DNA of 64,000 nucleotides, taken from the NCBI RefSeq assembly GCF_034424625.1, contig NZ_CP139976.1, forward strand, positions 744,001 through 808,000. Reading direction: 5' to 3'. Of this stretch, positions 54,409 to 63,683 are shown in pieces. The position numbers and the translations under genes were made by a program. Within the stretch, counting starts at the first letter, position 1, and each line of letters begins with the position of its first letter. Source of the DNA: Janthinobacterium lividum. GTDB lineage: Bacteria > Pseudomonadota > Gammaproteobacteria > Burkholderiales > Burkholderiaceae_D. A model generated the notes under the pieces. It searched no databases. It was given only the letters and a program-made list of their open reading frames with translations, and was not told the origin of the DNA.

Positions 54409-56862
54409 ATGACCCAACGCATGGCAACGCGCCACCTTCCCGCCTTGAACCTGAGCCGCATCGCCACCGCCGTGCAACTGGCGCTTATCACGGGCTTGAC
54501 CGCAGGGGTGCTGGGCGTGGCGGCCCCGTCAGCCTACGCGCAAGCGGGGGCGGGCCAGGCCCGGCAAGCGTTCAGCGTGCCGGCCGGTACACTGGGCCTG
54601 GCCCTCAATACCTTTGCCGCCGAGGCGGGCGTTGAATTGACGGTCGAGGCTAGCCTGCTGCAAGGCAAGAGCAGCGCCGGCCTGTCCGGCAGCTACAGCG
54701 TGCCTGAAGGCTTTTACGAGTTGCTGCGCGGCCACGGCTTGCAAGCCGTGCGCGAGGGTAATGGCAGCTACACGGTGCGCCGCGAAGCGGCGCATAGCGC
54801 CGCCGCCGAGGCTGCCGCCACCATGCCTGCCGTGACGGTATGGGGCAAGGGCAATGCGGTGACGGATGCCTACGCAGGCGGCCAAGTGGCGTCCGGCGGC
54901 CGCGTGGGATTCCTGGGAGACAAGGACTTCATGGAAACCCCGTTCAACACCATCAGCTATACGGATAAATTCATCGAAGACCGGCAGGCGCGCGACATCA
55001 CCGATGTGATTTCCGCCACCGACCCTACCGTCTTCAGCAGCGGCATGACGGGCATCATTGGCGAGAATTATTCGATACGGGGCTTCAGCTCGAATATCGG
55101 CGACGTCGCGTTTGGCGGCCTGTACGGCATCTCGCCCTACTACCGCACGTCGCCTGAAATGTTCGAGCGCATCGAGGTGCTGAAGGGACCGTCAGCCTTG
55201 CTTAATGGCATGCCGCCGGGCGGCTCGGTGGGCGGCAGCATCAACCTCGTGCCCAAGCGCGCGGGCGATGCGCCGCTGGCGCGGGTGACGGCGTCGTATA
55301 TGTCGGACGCGCAATGGGGCGGCCATGTGGACCTGGGCCAGCGGTTCGGCGAGCATCAACAGTTCGGCATCCGCGTCAACGGCGTCTACCGCGATGGCGA
55401 CGGCGCCATCGACCATCAGAAAAAGAAGACCGAGCTCGTCTCCGTGGGCCTGGACTGGCGTGGCAACGGTGCGCGCCTGTCCGCCGACCTGTATCACAGC
55501 GAGGACCGCGCCGATGGCTTGAACCGGGGCGTCAATCTGGCCGCCGGCTTGCCCGTGCCGCGTCCGCCGAAAGCGGAAACCTTATTAAATCCCAGCTGGG
55601 CGTTCTACGATACCAGGGACAAGGGCGCCATGCTGCGCGGCGAGCTGGACTTGAATGCGCAAGTGATGGCGTATGCCGCCGTGGGCGCCAGCCGGGCCGA
55701 CTACCAGTCGACGGGAGCGTACCTGATCCAGGTGTTCAACACGGCTGGCGACTACCGCACCAATCTTGCCGACCTGGGTTTCGACGTGGAAAAGCAATCG
55801 GCGGAAGCGGGCTTGCGGGGCAAGCTGCGCACGGGCGATATCGGCCATCAATGGGCCGTCAACGCCACCTATTATCACCATACGGACAAGCAGTACGGCC
55901 GCAGGAATACCCTGGCGAAAGACTGGATCACGAATATCTACAACCCCGTCTGGGGGCCGGCGACGCGCTTCGAGGCGCCGCAAATTTCCAAGGCAGAACT
56001 GCGCCTGGCCAGTGTCGGGCTGGTCGATACGCTTTCTTTTGCGCAAGACACCGTGCAGCTGACGGTGGGCTTGCGCCGCCAGGAAGTGCTCAGCGATAAC
56101 TTCAACATCAAGACGGGCGCGCGCACCTCGCGCTATGACGAAGGCGCCACCACGCCGGCCGTCGCCCTGCTGGTCAAGGCCAGCAAGACGATTTCCCTGT
56201 ACGGCAACTACATCGAAGGCTTGAGCCAGGGTGCCACGGCGCCGTTGACGGCGGCCAACTCGGGCGAGGTCTTTGCGCCGTACAAGTCGAAGCAGGCGGA
56301 GCTTGGCCTCAAGGTCGACCTGGGCGAGTTCGCGCATACGGTCAGCGTGTATGAAATCAAGCGGCCCAGCAGCTATGTCGACCCGGTCAGCAATATCTTT
56401 TCCTTTGGCGGCGAACAACGCAACCGCGGCATCGACTGGGGCTTCTTCGGTTCGCCCTTGCGCGACGTGCGCCTGATGGGCGGCGTGGCGTATGTCGATC
56501 CCGTCTTGAGCAAGACGGTGGGCGGCGCCAACCAGGGCAAACAGGCCACGGGCGTGCCCAAGCTGCAAGCCAAGCTCGGTGTCGAATGGGATACGCCCGT
56601 CATCCCCGGCGTGACCCTGACGGCAAATGCGACGGCGGCATCGAAGCAGTACATCAATGCCGACAATTCGATGTCCGTGCCGGGCCGTACCGTGTTTGAC
56701 GTGGGTGCCCGCTATGCGACGCAGGCGGCTGGCCGGCCCCTGACCGTGCGCGCCAGCGTGACGAACGTCGGCAACAGGGCGTACTGGGCGCTGCCGCAAT
56801 GGACCAGCCTGGGCCTGGGCGCGCCGCGCACCGTCATGCTGTCTGCCACGACGGAGTTTTAA
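54409..56862 (+). CDS. TonB-dependent siderophore receptor with signalling (STN) domain
   Basis: The 817-residue outer-membrane receptor has a signal peptide ending about residue 45, an STN signalling domain (about 53-125, FSVPAGTLGLALNTFAAEAG), a linker, a plug (about 170-290) and a 22-strand barrel ending in phenylalanine (SATTEF). The STN domain contacts FecR and starts the FecI cascade, so this receptor should induce its own uptake system, as FecA and FpvA do. AAGGA upstream of ATG 54409 supports the start. No siderophore synthesis genes are present, so a xenosiderophore is possible. Confidence 0.95.
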   Translation: MTQRMATRHLPALNLSRIATAVQLALITGLTAGVLGVAAPSAYAQAGAGQARQAFSVPAGTLGLALNTFAAEAGVELTVEASLLQGKSSAGLSGSYSVPEGFYELLRGHGLQAVREGNGSYTVRREAAHSAAAEAAATMPAVTVWGKGNAVTDAYAGGQVASGGRVGFLGDKDFMETPFNTISYTDKFIEDRQARDITDVISATDPTVFSSGMTGIIGENYSIRGFSSNIGDVAFGGLYGISPYYRTSPEMFERIEVLKGPSALLNGMPPGGSVGGSINLVPKRAGDAPLARVTASYMSDAQWGGHVDLGQRFGEHQQFGIRVNGVYRDGDGAIDHQKKKTELVSVGLDWRGNGARLSADLYHSEDRADGLNRGVNLAAGLPVPRPPKAETLLNPSWAFYDTRDKGAMLRGELDLNAQVMAYAAVGASRADYQSTGAYLIQVFNTAGDYRTNLADLGFDVEKQSAEAGLRGKLRTGDIGHQWAVNATYYHHTDKQYGRRNTLAKDWITNIYNPVWGPATRFEAPQISKAELRLASVGLVDTLSFAQDTVQLTVGLRRQEVLSDNFNIKTGARTSRYDEGATTPAVALLVKASKTISLYGNYIEGLSQGATAPLTAANSGEVFAPYKSKQAELGLKVDLGEFAHTVSVYEIKRPSSYVDPVSNIFSFGGEQRNRGIDWGFFGSPLRDVRLMGGVAYVDPVLSKTVGGANQGKQATGVPKLQAKLGVEWDTPVIPGVTLTANATAASKQYINADNSMSVPGRTVFDVGARYATQAAGRPLTVRASVTNVGNRAYWALPQWTSLGLGAPRTVMLSATTEF

Positions 56863-56864
56863 GC

Positions 56865-57701
56865 CTATTCGTCCGGGCCCCGTGCCAGGCTGCTTGAACG
56901 TTGCCACGTCCACATCAGGCCGATGCCGGCCGAGGTGCCGCTGCTCTGGCGCAACAGGGGGCTGGCGCGGTTGGCGGCGCCTGTGTAAGTGTCGTAGCGT
57001 ACAAAGGCAAAGGCGCGCCAGTCCCGCTGCAGCCGGTACGAACCACCGAGGCCCAGGCGCGTGAGCATCAGCCCGCCTTTTGCCGCATACGCCGGGCGCT
57101 GAGCGGTGGCAAACGCGGGGCTGACGCCATACAAGTAATCGTTGATGGAGGCATTGCCCAGCACGGCGCCCAGGCTGGCATCGACATGCCATGCCTGCTG
57201 ATCGCCTTGCAGCGCGTACACGAGGCGCGGTTCGAACGTGGCGCCCTGGCGGCGCAGGCCGCCGCGCGCTTCGATGACGGCGCGCAAGGGCAGTTCCAGG
57301 CCCAGACGGCTGTGTTGCGTCGGCTCGGCCAGCTTGATTTTCAGGCGCGGGCCAAATTCCACCAGGGTGCCCAGGTCCGACATGCCGCGCCGGGCCGGCA
57401 CGTCGCTGGATCTGGCCGGCAGCGACAGGGCAAAACCGATATCGAAATCGAGGCGCTCTGTATTGAGCAGGCGCGCGCCCACGCCGGAACGGTCGGCGCG
57501 CAGCACTTTCCCGCGATAAATCAGATAGGGCAGGGCCAGCGTGCGCGTCGAGCGCTCGCTGGCGCCCGGATAGGCGGGCGTGACGGCCGTGCCGCCGAAG
57601 ACGCCCGCTTCCCATAAGGGTAATGCCGGCTCTGCGGCGCATGCGGGCGCCATTGCTGCCAGGAGCAGGGGTGTTGTCAGCAGCGTACGGGCGATGCTCA
57701 T
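56865..57701 (-). CDS. MipA/OmpV family outer-membrane protein
   Basis: The 278-residue protein has a signal peptide ending around ACA (about residue 22) and alternating hydrophobic strands of a small barrel, beginning LWEAGVFGGTAVTPAYPG, a hallmark of the MipA/OmpV family. Members include the MltA-interacting scaffold MipA and porin-like proteins. ATG 57701 with GGGAG upstream is better than 57743. It faces the TonB receptor with a 2-nt gap, and it follows a small lipoprotein gene on the same strand. Confidence 0.87.
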   Translation of the reverse strand: MSIARTLLTTPLLLAAMAPACAAEPALPLWEAGVFGGTAVTPAYPGASERSTRTLALPYLIYRGKVLRADRSGVGARLLNTERLDFDIGFALSLPARSSDVPARRGMSDLGTLVEFGPRLKIKLAEPTQHSRLGLELPLRAVIEARGGLRRQGATFEPRLVYALQGDQQAWHVDASLGAVLGNASINDYLYGVSPAFATAQRPAYAAKGGLMLTRLGLGGSYRLQRDWRAFAFVRYDTYTGAANRASPLLRQSSGTSAGIGLMWTWQRSSSLARGPDE

Positions 57702-57724
57702 CGACGGGCTCCCATGCAGCGTGA

Positions 57725-58219
57725 CTAGGGTGGTGTGCTGCAAGGCTTGCCCACCGGCAGCGATTCCCGGTCGGCAAAGGCACCCAGCGCCGACGCTTGA
57801 GGCCCGCCCAGCTCATTGCGCACGGCCAAGGCTTCCGTCGCCTTGCCCTGGCGTTCATACTGGTCGATCAGCGCCTTGTAGCTGAGGGCGCTCGAGTATT
57901 CGCTCTTCTTTGCCAGCGCGATGGCCTGGCGGAAATGAAATTCGGCCGCATCGTAGCGGCAGGCCCCGCTGGCGGCGCGTCCCGCCTGGTGGTGCAGCCG
58001 CGCCTGCCAAGCGAAGTCGCCCCGGCCCAGTTCGACATTCGCGACGGCGTCCGCGTAGCTGCGCATGGCTTGCGCCCAGTCGCCCTGGCTGGCCGCCTCG
58101 CGTGCGAACTGCTCCTGCTGCGCGGCCGTGCGCAGTTCGGTTTGCGTGGAGCAGGCGCCCAGCGCGATCAGGATCAGCGGCAGGACGAAGCAAGAGCGGA
58201 AGGGGAGCAGTGTGGACAT
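57725..58219 (-). CDS. Small lipoprotein with tetratricopeptide-like helices
   Basis: From ATG 58219 the protein has about 164 residues. A hydrophobic signal ends in LGAC (cysteine about 22), followed by helical repeats (AREAASQGDWAQAMRSYADA; YDAAEFHFRQAIALAKKSEY) typical of TPR folds. ATG 58237 is an alternative start; neither has a clear Shine-Dalgarno sequence. It is 23 nt upstream of mipA and probably cotranscribed. Function unknown. Confidence 0.7.
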   Translation of the reverse strand: MSTLLPFRSCFVLPLILIALGACSTQTELRTAAQQEQFAREAASQGDWAQAMRSYADAVANVELGRGDFAWQARLHHQAGRAASGACRYDAAEFHFRQAIALAKKSEYSSALSYKALIDQYERQGKATEALAVRNELGGPQASALGAFADRESLPVGKPCSTPP

Positions 58220-58352
58220 GGCGCCACTGTAGCGCATGGGAAGGCGCGCACGTTTGTGCGATACGCATGAATTCGGGATTTGCCCCGGCATGGATGGCAT
58301 ATAATTTGCACACGACTTTGTTATTTTTGACAGTACACTTCACGGGAGCACC

Positions 58353-59447
58353 ATGTTTTCACGCAAATTCCATTCTTGTGCACAGCTGATGCTGGCTACC
58401 TTGCTGATGGGCTTTATCGCCGCCTCCCCGGCGCGCGCGCAGCAGGCGGCCGTCAAATTGCCGAACGTGGTGATCCTGGCCACGGGCGGCACTATCGCCG
58501 GCAGCGGCGCCGACAGCACCACCACCGTTGGCTACACCTCGGCCACCGTGGGCGTCGAGCGCCTGATCGCGGCCGTGCCGGAATTGAAGAAAGTGGCGAA
58601 TGTGAAAGGCGAGCAAGTGTTCCAGATCGCCAGCGAAAGCATGGGCAACAGCCACTGGCTGACCCTGGCCAAGCGCATCAACGTGCTGCTGGCCTCGAAC
58701 GATGTCGATGGCGTCGTCGTCACGCACGGTACGGACACGATCGAGGAAACGGCGTACTTCCTGAACCTGACCGTGAAAAGCCACAAACCGGTGGTGGTCG
58801 TGGGCGCCATGCGTCCATCGACGGCCATCTCGGCTGACGGCCCCATCAATCTGTACAACGCCGTGATGCTGGCGGGCAGCAAGGAAGCCGTGGGCAAGGG
58901 CGTCTTGGTGGCCTTGAACGACCAGATCAACGCCGCGCGCGAAGTGACCAAAACCAACACCTCGACCACCGACACCTTCAAGTCGCCGGAACTGGGCATG
59001 CTGGGCTACATCCAGGGCAGCAAGGCCTTCTTTTACCGCCAGTCGACCCGCAAGCACACCTTGGAATCGGAATTTGACATCAGCAAGCTCGATGCTCTGC
59101 CACAAGTGGATATCGTCTACGGCTACGCGAACATGAACCGTGTCGGCATCGATGCCTTCATTGCTGCTGGCGCCAAGGGCATCATCCACGCGGGCGTGGG
59201 CGATGGCAGCGTGGCCGCGCAAATGAAGCCGGCCCTGGTGGAAGCGCGCCAGAAGGGCGTGCTGATCGTGCGTTCGAGCCGCGTCGGCCAGGGCATCGTG
59301 GCGCGCAATGGCGAAGCCAACGACGATGAACTCGACAGTGTCGTATCCGACACCCTGAACCCGCAAAAAGCCCGCATCCTGCTGATGCTGGCCCTGACCA
59401 AAACGAATAGCACGCAAGAAATTCAGCGTATCTTCTATACCTATTGA
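58353..59447 (+). CDS. ansB: Type II L-asparaginase, periplasmic
   Basis: The enzyme hydrolyses asparagine to aspartate and ammonia. The 364 residues include a signal peptide (about 1-29) and both threonine motifs: ILATGGTIAGSG (nucleophile about residue 48) and VVTHGTDTIEETAYFL. The exported form is type II, usually of high affinity. It is monocistronic; a hairpin follows. Confidence 0.95.
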   Translation: MFSRKFHSCAQLMLATLLMGFIAASPARAQQAAVKLPNVVILATGGTIAGSGADSTTTVGYTSATVGVERLIAAVPELKKVANVKGEQVFQIASESMGNSHWLTLAKRINVLLASNDVDGVVVTHGTDTIEETAYFLNLTVKSHKPVVVVGAMRPSTAISADGPINLYNAVMLAGSKEAVGKGVLVALNDQINAAREVTKTNTSTTDTFKSPELGMLGYIQGSKAFFYRQSTRKHTLESEFDISKLDALPQVDIVYGYANMNRVGIDAFIAAGAKGIIHAGVGDGSVAAQMKPALVEARQKGVLIVRSSRVGQGIVARNGEANDDELDSVVSDTLNPQKARILLMLALTKTNSTQEIQRIFYTY

Positions 59448-59460
59448 TCGCGGTCATGCC

Positions 59461-59483
59461 GGCCCAGCCACTGCGGCTGGGCC
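59461..59483 (+). terminator. Hairpin after ansB
   Basis: GGCCCAGCC pairs perfectly with GGCTGGGCC around ACTGC. No T run follows, so its strength as a terminator is uncertain. Confidence 0.5.
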
Positions 59484-59575
59484 TGGTAGATTTACGCTTG
59501 CCCGCTTTGCTGCCATACTTCGCTTCTGAATAATTTCCTGGCAGAAGCAGCAATACTGTTCCTTCTCCCCTGTCC

Positions 59576-60427
59576 ATGGCTATCCTGTCCGACATCATCC
59601 TGTATCCGATCAAATCGTGCGCCGGCATCCATTTGCGCGAGGCCGTCCTGACGCGTTCCGGGCTGATGAGCGAGCACGTGTTCGACCGCGAATGGATGCT
59701 GGTAGATGCGCAAGGCCGCTTCCTGACCCAGCGCGAATATCCGCGCATGGCGCTGATCGTGCCATCCATCAAGGCCACGACCCTGGAATTGCGCGCGCCG
59801 GGCATGCTGCGCCTGGAAATCGAGCTGGGCTTGCCGCACCCGCAACTGGCACCGATGCTGGACGTGCAAGTGTGGGACGATACCGTGCGCGCCTACGATT
59901 GCGACGACGTCACGGCCACGTGGTTTTCCAAGGCCATCGGCGTGCCGTGCCGCCTGGCGCGCTTTCACCCGGACGTGGTGCGCGCCACCAGCACCAAATG
60001 GACGGATGGCGTGGCTGCCTCGACCATGTTTGCCGATGGCTATCCCGTGCTGATCGCCGGTGCCGCCTCGCTAGCCGATGTCAATGACAAGCTGCGCGCC
60101 GCCGGCCGTGAAGCGCTGCCGATGAACCGTTTCCGTCCCAACCTCGTCATTGGCGACATCGGCGCCTTCGAGGAAGACTACGCGGACTTCCTGCAATTCG
60201 GCGCGACCACCTTGAAACCCGTCAAGCCGTGTTCGCGCTGCCCGATCCCGTCGGTGGACCAGGCCACGGGCGTGCCCGGCCCGGACCCGCTCGACGTCAT
60301 GCATGGCTATCGCGCCAAACCCGAGCTCGACGGCGCCATCTGCTTCGGCATGAACGCCATCGTCACCGAAGGCGGCGATGAGCGTATCGTGGTGGGGCAG
60401 GACATCGGTTTCGAACTGGCATTTTAA
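59576..60427 (+). CDS. MOSC domain protein (YcbX/mARC-like)
   Basis: The 283 residues contain a MOSC N-terminal beta-barrel domain (about 1-120, ILYPIKSCAGI) and a MOSC domain (about 125-280). KPCSRCPIPSVDQATG (about 218-233) holds the cysteine expected to bind molybdenum. Relatives reduce N-hydroxylated compounds. E. coli YcbX has an extra C-terminal ferredoxin domain that is absent here, so a separate electron donor is needed. It is 34 nt upstream of the GGDEF gene. Confidence 0.88.
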   Translation: MAILSDIILYPIKSCAGIHLREAVLTRSGLMSEHVFDREWMLVDAQGRFLTQREYPRMALIVPSIKATTLELRAPGMLRLEIELGLPHPQLAPMLDVQVWDDTVRAYDCDDVTATWFSKAIGVPCRLARFHPDVVRATSTKWTDGVAASTMFADGYPVLIAGAASLADVNDKLRAAGREALPMNRFRPNLVIGDIGAFEEDYADFLQFGATTLKPVKPCSRCPIPSVDQATGVPGPDPLDVMHGYRAKPELDGAICFGMNAIVTEGGDERIVVGQDIGFELAF

Positions 60428-60461
60428 GCATGGCGCCCGCACACAAGGGTTTAAGGTTTCT

Positions 60462-61619
60462 ATGAATCAAGCAATACCGCCGGACCCGCGCATTGCCAGC
60501 CTCGAAGCCGAAAACCAGGCTTTGCGCGCGCGCATGGCTTTCCTGCTGGAACAGGTCGAGCGCAACCACGACATCATGTGCCGGCACCAGGCGTTCGACC
60601 TGGAAATCGTCAGCGCGTCCACCTTTCCCGAATTGATCGGCACCATCTTCCGCACCTTGCCCGTGATTTCCGACCTCGACGGCGTCACCCTCAGCCTGCT
60701 CGACGAGGATGACGATATCGTGCTGGTGATGGAAAAGCTGGGCGTCGATTTCAGCGCCTTCCCGCAGTTGCTGTTTGTGCATGCCGTGGCGGAGCTGGGT
60801 TTTGCTCCGCCGGCGTCCGTGGCCGAGGGGGAGGCGGCCTTGCCGCCGCTGCCGCTGCTGGGTGCCTTCGACGCGGCCGTGCATGGCCCGCGTTTTCCGC
60901 AGATCGACGCTCTGCGCAGCGTGGCGCTGGTGCCCTTGCTGCGCAACAAGCGCCTGATTGGCAGCCTGAACCTGGCCAGCAGCGACGTGACGCGCTTTAC
61001 GCCCGCGCTGGGCACGGATTTCATCAAGCACATGGCGTCCATCATCGCCATATGCCTGGAAAACGTGATCAGCAATGAAATGCTCAAATACATCGGCTTG
61101 ACCGATTCCTTGACGGGCGTCTACAACCGGCGCTATATCGACCGCCGGCTGCTGGAGGAAATCGCCCGCGCGCGGCGCCAGAATTATTGCATCTCATGCA
61201 TGTATATCGACATCGACCATTTCAAATTGGTCAATGACACGCATGGCCACCAGGGCGGCGATGAAGTGCTGCGCGAGGTGGCCACGCGCATCCGCACGGA
61301 ATTGCGCCGCTCCGATGCGCTGGGCCGTTTCGGCGGCGAGGAATTCGTCGTCCTGCTGATCGACGCCGACCTCGATAGCGCGACCTTTGTTGCCGAACGC
61401 ATTCGCGCCAGCATCGCCGGCACCATGTTTGACTTGCCGGGCAGCGCGCAAGCGTGGGTCAGCGTGTCGATCGGCGTGGCCAGCCTGGAAGCGGACGCGG
61501 CGCTACTCCCCATCGAAACGGTGGCGCAGCAGCTGGTGGCGCACGCTGACCAGGCCCTGTATCAGGCCAAGGCCGATGGTCGCAACAAGGTCGTCAGCTG
61601 GCAGGCGCAGCCCGGCTAA
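60462..61619 (+). CDS. DUF484/GAF-like domain diguanylate cyclase
   Basis: The 385-residue protein joins an N-terminal DUF484 (GAF-like) domain with a short coiled coil (about 1-200) to a GGDEF domain (about 215-380). The active site is GGEEF, preceded by an RRSD inhibitory-site motif at normal distance, so it should make c-di-GMP with product inhibition. No membrane segment is visible, so it is cytoplasmic. ATG 60462 is chosen over the frame extension into the MOSC gene. Its stop abuts the Kef-type gene in TAATTA. Confidence 0.92.
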   Translation: MNQAIPPDPRIASLEAENQALRARMAFLLEQVERNHDIMCRHQAFDLEIVSASTFPELIGTIFRTLPVISDLDGVTLSLLDEDDDIVLVMEKLGVDFSAFPQLLFVHAVAELGFAPPASVAEGEAALPPLPLLGAFDAAVHGPRFPQIDALRSVALVPLLRNKRLIGSLNLASSDVTRFTPALGTDFIKHMASIIAICLENVISNEMLKYIGLTDSLTGVYNRRYIDRRLLEEIARARRQNYCISCMYIDIDHFKLVNDTHGHQGGDEVLREVATRIRTELRRSDALGRFGGEEFVVLLIDADLDSATFVAERIRASIAGTMFDLPGSAQAWVSVSIGVASLEADAALLPIETVAQQLVAHADQALYQAKADGRNKVVSWQAQPG

Positions 61620-63599
61620 TTATTTCAATAGCAAGGTTTCTGCTTTGGCCACGGCGTCGGCCGTGCCGCGCAGCACCACCACGTCGCCGCTGGCCAGCTG
61701 CGTCTCGGGGGTAACATCAAGGCGGCCCCGGCCGCGGCGGATGGCGGTCACAAACGCGCCGCAGCCGGCCACGTCGATCGTGCTCAAGGGCAGTCCCACG
61801 CAGTGCGCGCCCTCGTTGACGGTGACCGTATGCAGGCGTTCCAGCTCGGCATCGTCGCCCGCGTCGCTGGAACCGTGGAAATAGCCGCGCAAGGACGCAT
61901 AGCGTTCTTCGCGCGCCGCCTGCACCCGGTGCACGACGCGGCGCAGGGGCACGCCCATCATGATCAGCGCATGCGAAGCGAGCATCAGGCTGCCTTCCAT
62001 CAATTCCGGCACCACTTCGGCCGCGCCCGCCTTCTTCAGCTGGTCGAGGTCGGTATCGTCGTGGCTGCGCACGATGACGGGTAGGGTTGGCGCCATTTCG
62101 TTGAGCAAATGCAATAACTTCAGTGCCGAAGGCGTATTCGCATACGTGATCACCACGGCGCTGGCCCGGTAGATGCCGGCCGCCACCAGGCTTTCGCGCC
62201 GGCCTGCGTCGCCATACGAGACATGGGCGCCGGCCAGCTGCGCTTCCTGCACCCGTTCCGGGTCCAGGTCCAGCGCGTGGTATTCGATCTTTTCTTCCGC
62301 TAGCAGGGTGGCCAGGCTTTGTCCGCTGCGCCCGAAGCCGGCGATCAGCACGTGTTTCTGCGACGCCATGGTGCGCGTGGCGATCTTGGTCAGCGCCAAC
62401 GATTGCATCATCCAGTCGTTGGCCGCCAGTTTCATGACGATGGCGTCGGACTTGGCGATGAGGAAGGGCGCCACCAGCATCGACAGCACCATCGACGCCA
62501 GCACCACCTGCACGACGAACGGGTCCATCAGCTTGATGCCGCCAGCCAGGTTCAGCAGCACGAAGCCGAACTCGCCCGCCTGCGCCAGTCCCAGCCCCGT
62601 GCGCAGGGCCACGCCGTTGCTGGAGCCGAACAGCCGGGCCAGCCCCGCGATCAGGGCGAATTTGAGCAGCACGGGGCCGCACAGCAGCAGCAGGACGAGC
62701 CACCAGTTCTCAAACACCACACGGATATTGAGCAGCATGCCGACGGTGATGAAGAACAGGCCCAGCAGCACGTCGCGGAAGGGCTTGATATCCTCTTCCA
62801 CCTGGTGCTTGAATTCCGTCTCGGAAATGAGCATGCCAGCAACAAACGCTCCCAGGGCCAGCGACAGTCCTGCCCGTTCCGTGATCCAGGCCGCGCCCAG
62901 GGTAATCAGGAGCAGGTTGAGCATGAATAACTCTTGCGAGCGGCGTTTGGCGACGATGGTCAGCCAGCCGCGCACCAGCTTCTGGCCGATGAAAAGCAGC
63001 AAGATCAGCACCACCAGGGCCTTGCCGCCGGCCCAGGCCAGGGTTTCGGCCAGGTTGTCCGAATCGCGCGTGAGGGCGGGAATGAGGATCAGCAGGGGCA
63101 CGACGGCCAAGTCCTGGAACAGCAAAATACCGATGATCTTGCGGCCGTGTTCGCTTTCGAGTTCCAGCCGTTCCGTGAGCATTTTCGAGACGATGGCCGT
63201 CGACGACATGGCCAGCGCGCCGCCCAGGGCGAAGGCGGCTTGCCAGCTCAGGTGGATGTAGGCGGACAGGTAATGTCCGACGAACCAGCCGAAGAAGACG
63301 GTGGCGATGATGGTGGTGACCACCTGCGCCATGCCAAGGCCGAAGACGATGCGCCGCATGGCGAGGAACTTGGGCAGGGAAAACTCGAGCCCGATGGAAA
63401 ACATCAGGAAGACGACGCCGAATTCGGCCAGGGTGTGGCTGGCCTCGTTTTCCGCCGCCAGGCCCAGCGCGTGGGGGCCGATGACGATGCCGACGGCCAG
63501 GTAGCCCAGCATGGGCGGCAAATGCAACATTCTGAAAGCGACCACGCCCAGCACGGCGCTGCCGAGTAACATCAGGGTCAGTTCAAGCGAGGAAAACAT
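61620..63599 (-). CDS. Monovalent cation:proton antiporter-2 family protein (Kef-type)
   Basis: The 659-residue protein has about 12-13 membrane helices (about 5-390) of the CPA2 family, then a TrkA-N/RCK domain (about 416-535; VLIAGFGRSGQSLATLLAEE) and a TrkA-C domain (about 575-655). It probably exchanges K+ or Na+ for H+ under nucleotide or redox control. No ancillary KefF/KefG gene is adjacent. It diverges from kdsD, a neighbour pairing common in betaproteobacteria. ATG 63599 is chosen; the longer frame crosses the kdsD start. Confidence 0.92.
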   Translation of the reverse strand: MFSSLELTLMLLGSAVLGVVAFRMLHLPPMLGYLAVGIVIGPHALGLAAENEASHTLAEFGVVFLMFSIGLEFSLPKFLAMRRIVFGLGMAQVVTTIIATVFFGWFVGHYLSAYIHLSWQAAFALGGALAMSSTAIVSKMLTERLELESEHGRKIIGILLFQDLAVVPLLILIPALTRDSDNLAETLAWAGGKALVVLILLLFIGQKLVRGWLTIVAKRRSQELFMLNLLLITLGAAWITERAGLSLALGAFVAGMLISETEFKHQVEEDIKPFRDVLLGLFFITVGMLLNIRVVFENWWLVLLLLCGPVLLKFALIAGLARLFGSSNGVALRTGLGLAQAGEFGFVLLNLAGGIKLMDPFVVQVVLASMVLSMLVAPFLIAKSDAIVMKLAANDWMMQSLALTKIATRTMASQKHVLIAGFGRSGQSLATLLAEEKIEYHALDLDPERVQEAQLAGAHVSYGDAGRRESLVAAGIYRASAVVITYANTPSALKLLHLLNEMAPTLPVIVRSHDDTDLDQLKKAGAAEVVPELMEGSLMLASHALIMMGVPLRRVVHRVQAAREERYASLRGYFHGSSDAGDDAELERLHTVTVNEGAHCVGLPLSTIDVAGCGAFVTAIRRGRGRLDVTPETQLASGDVVVLRGTADAVAKAETLLLK

Positions 63600-63683
63600 G
63601 GGTTGCCCGGTGCGGTCAATGGAAATCGTTGTTTGTTGTGACTGGCAAGTTTTTTGCTTTCCTAATTCGTTTATACTTTGGGC

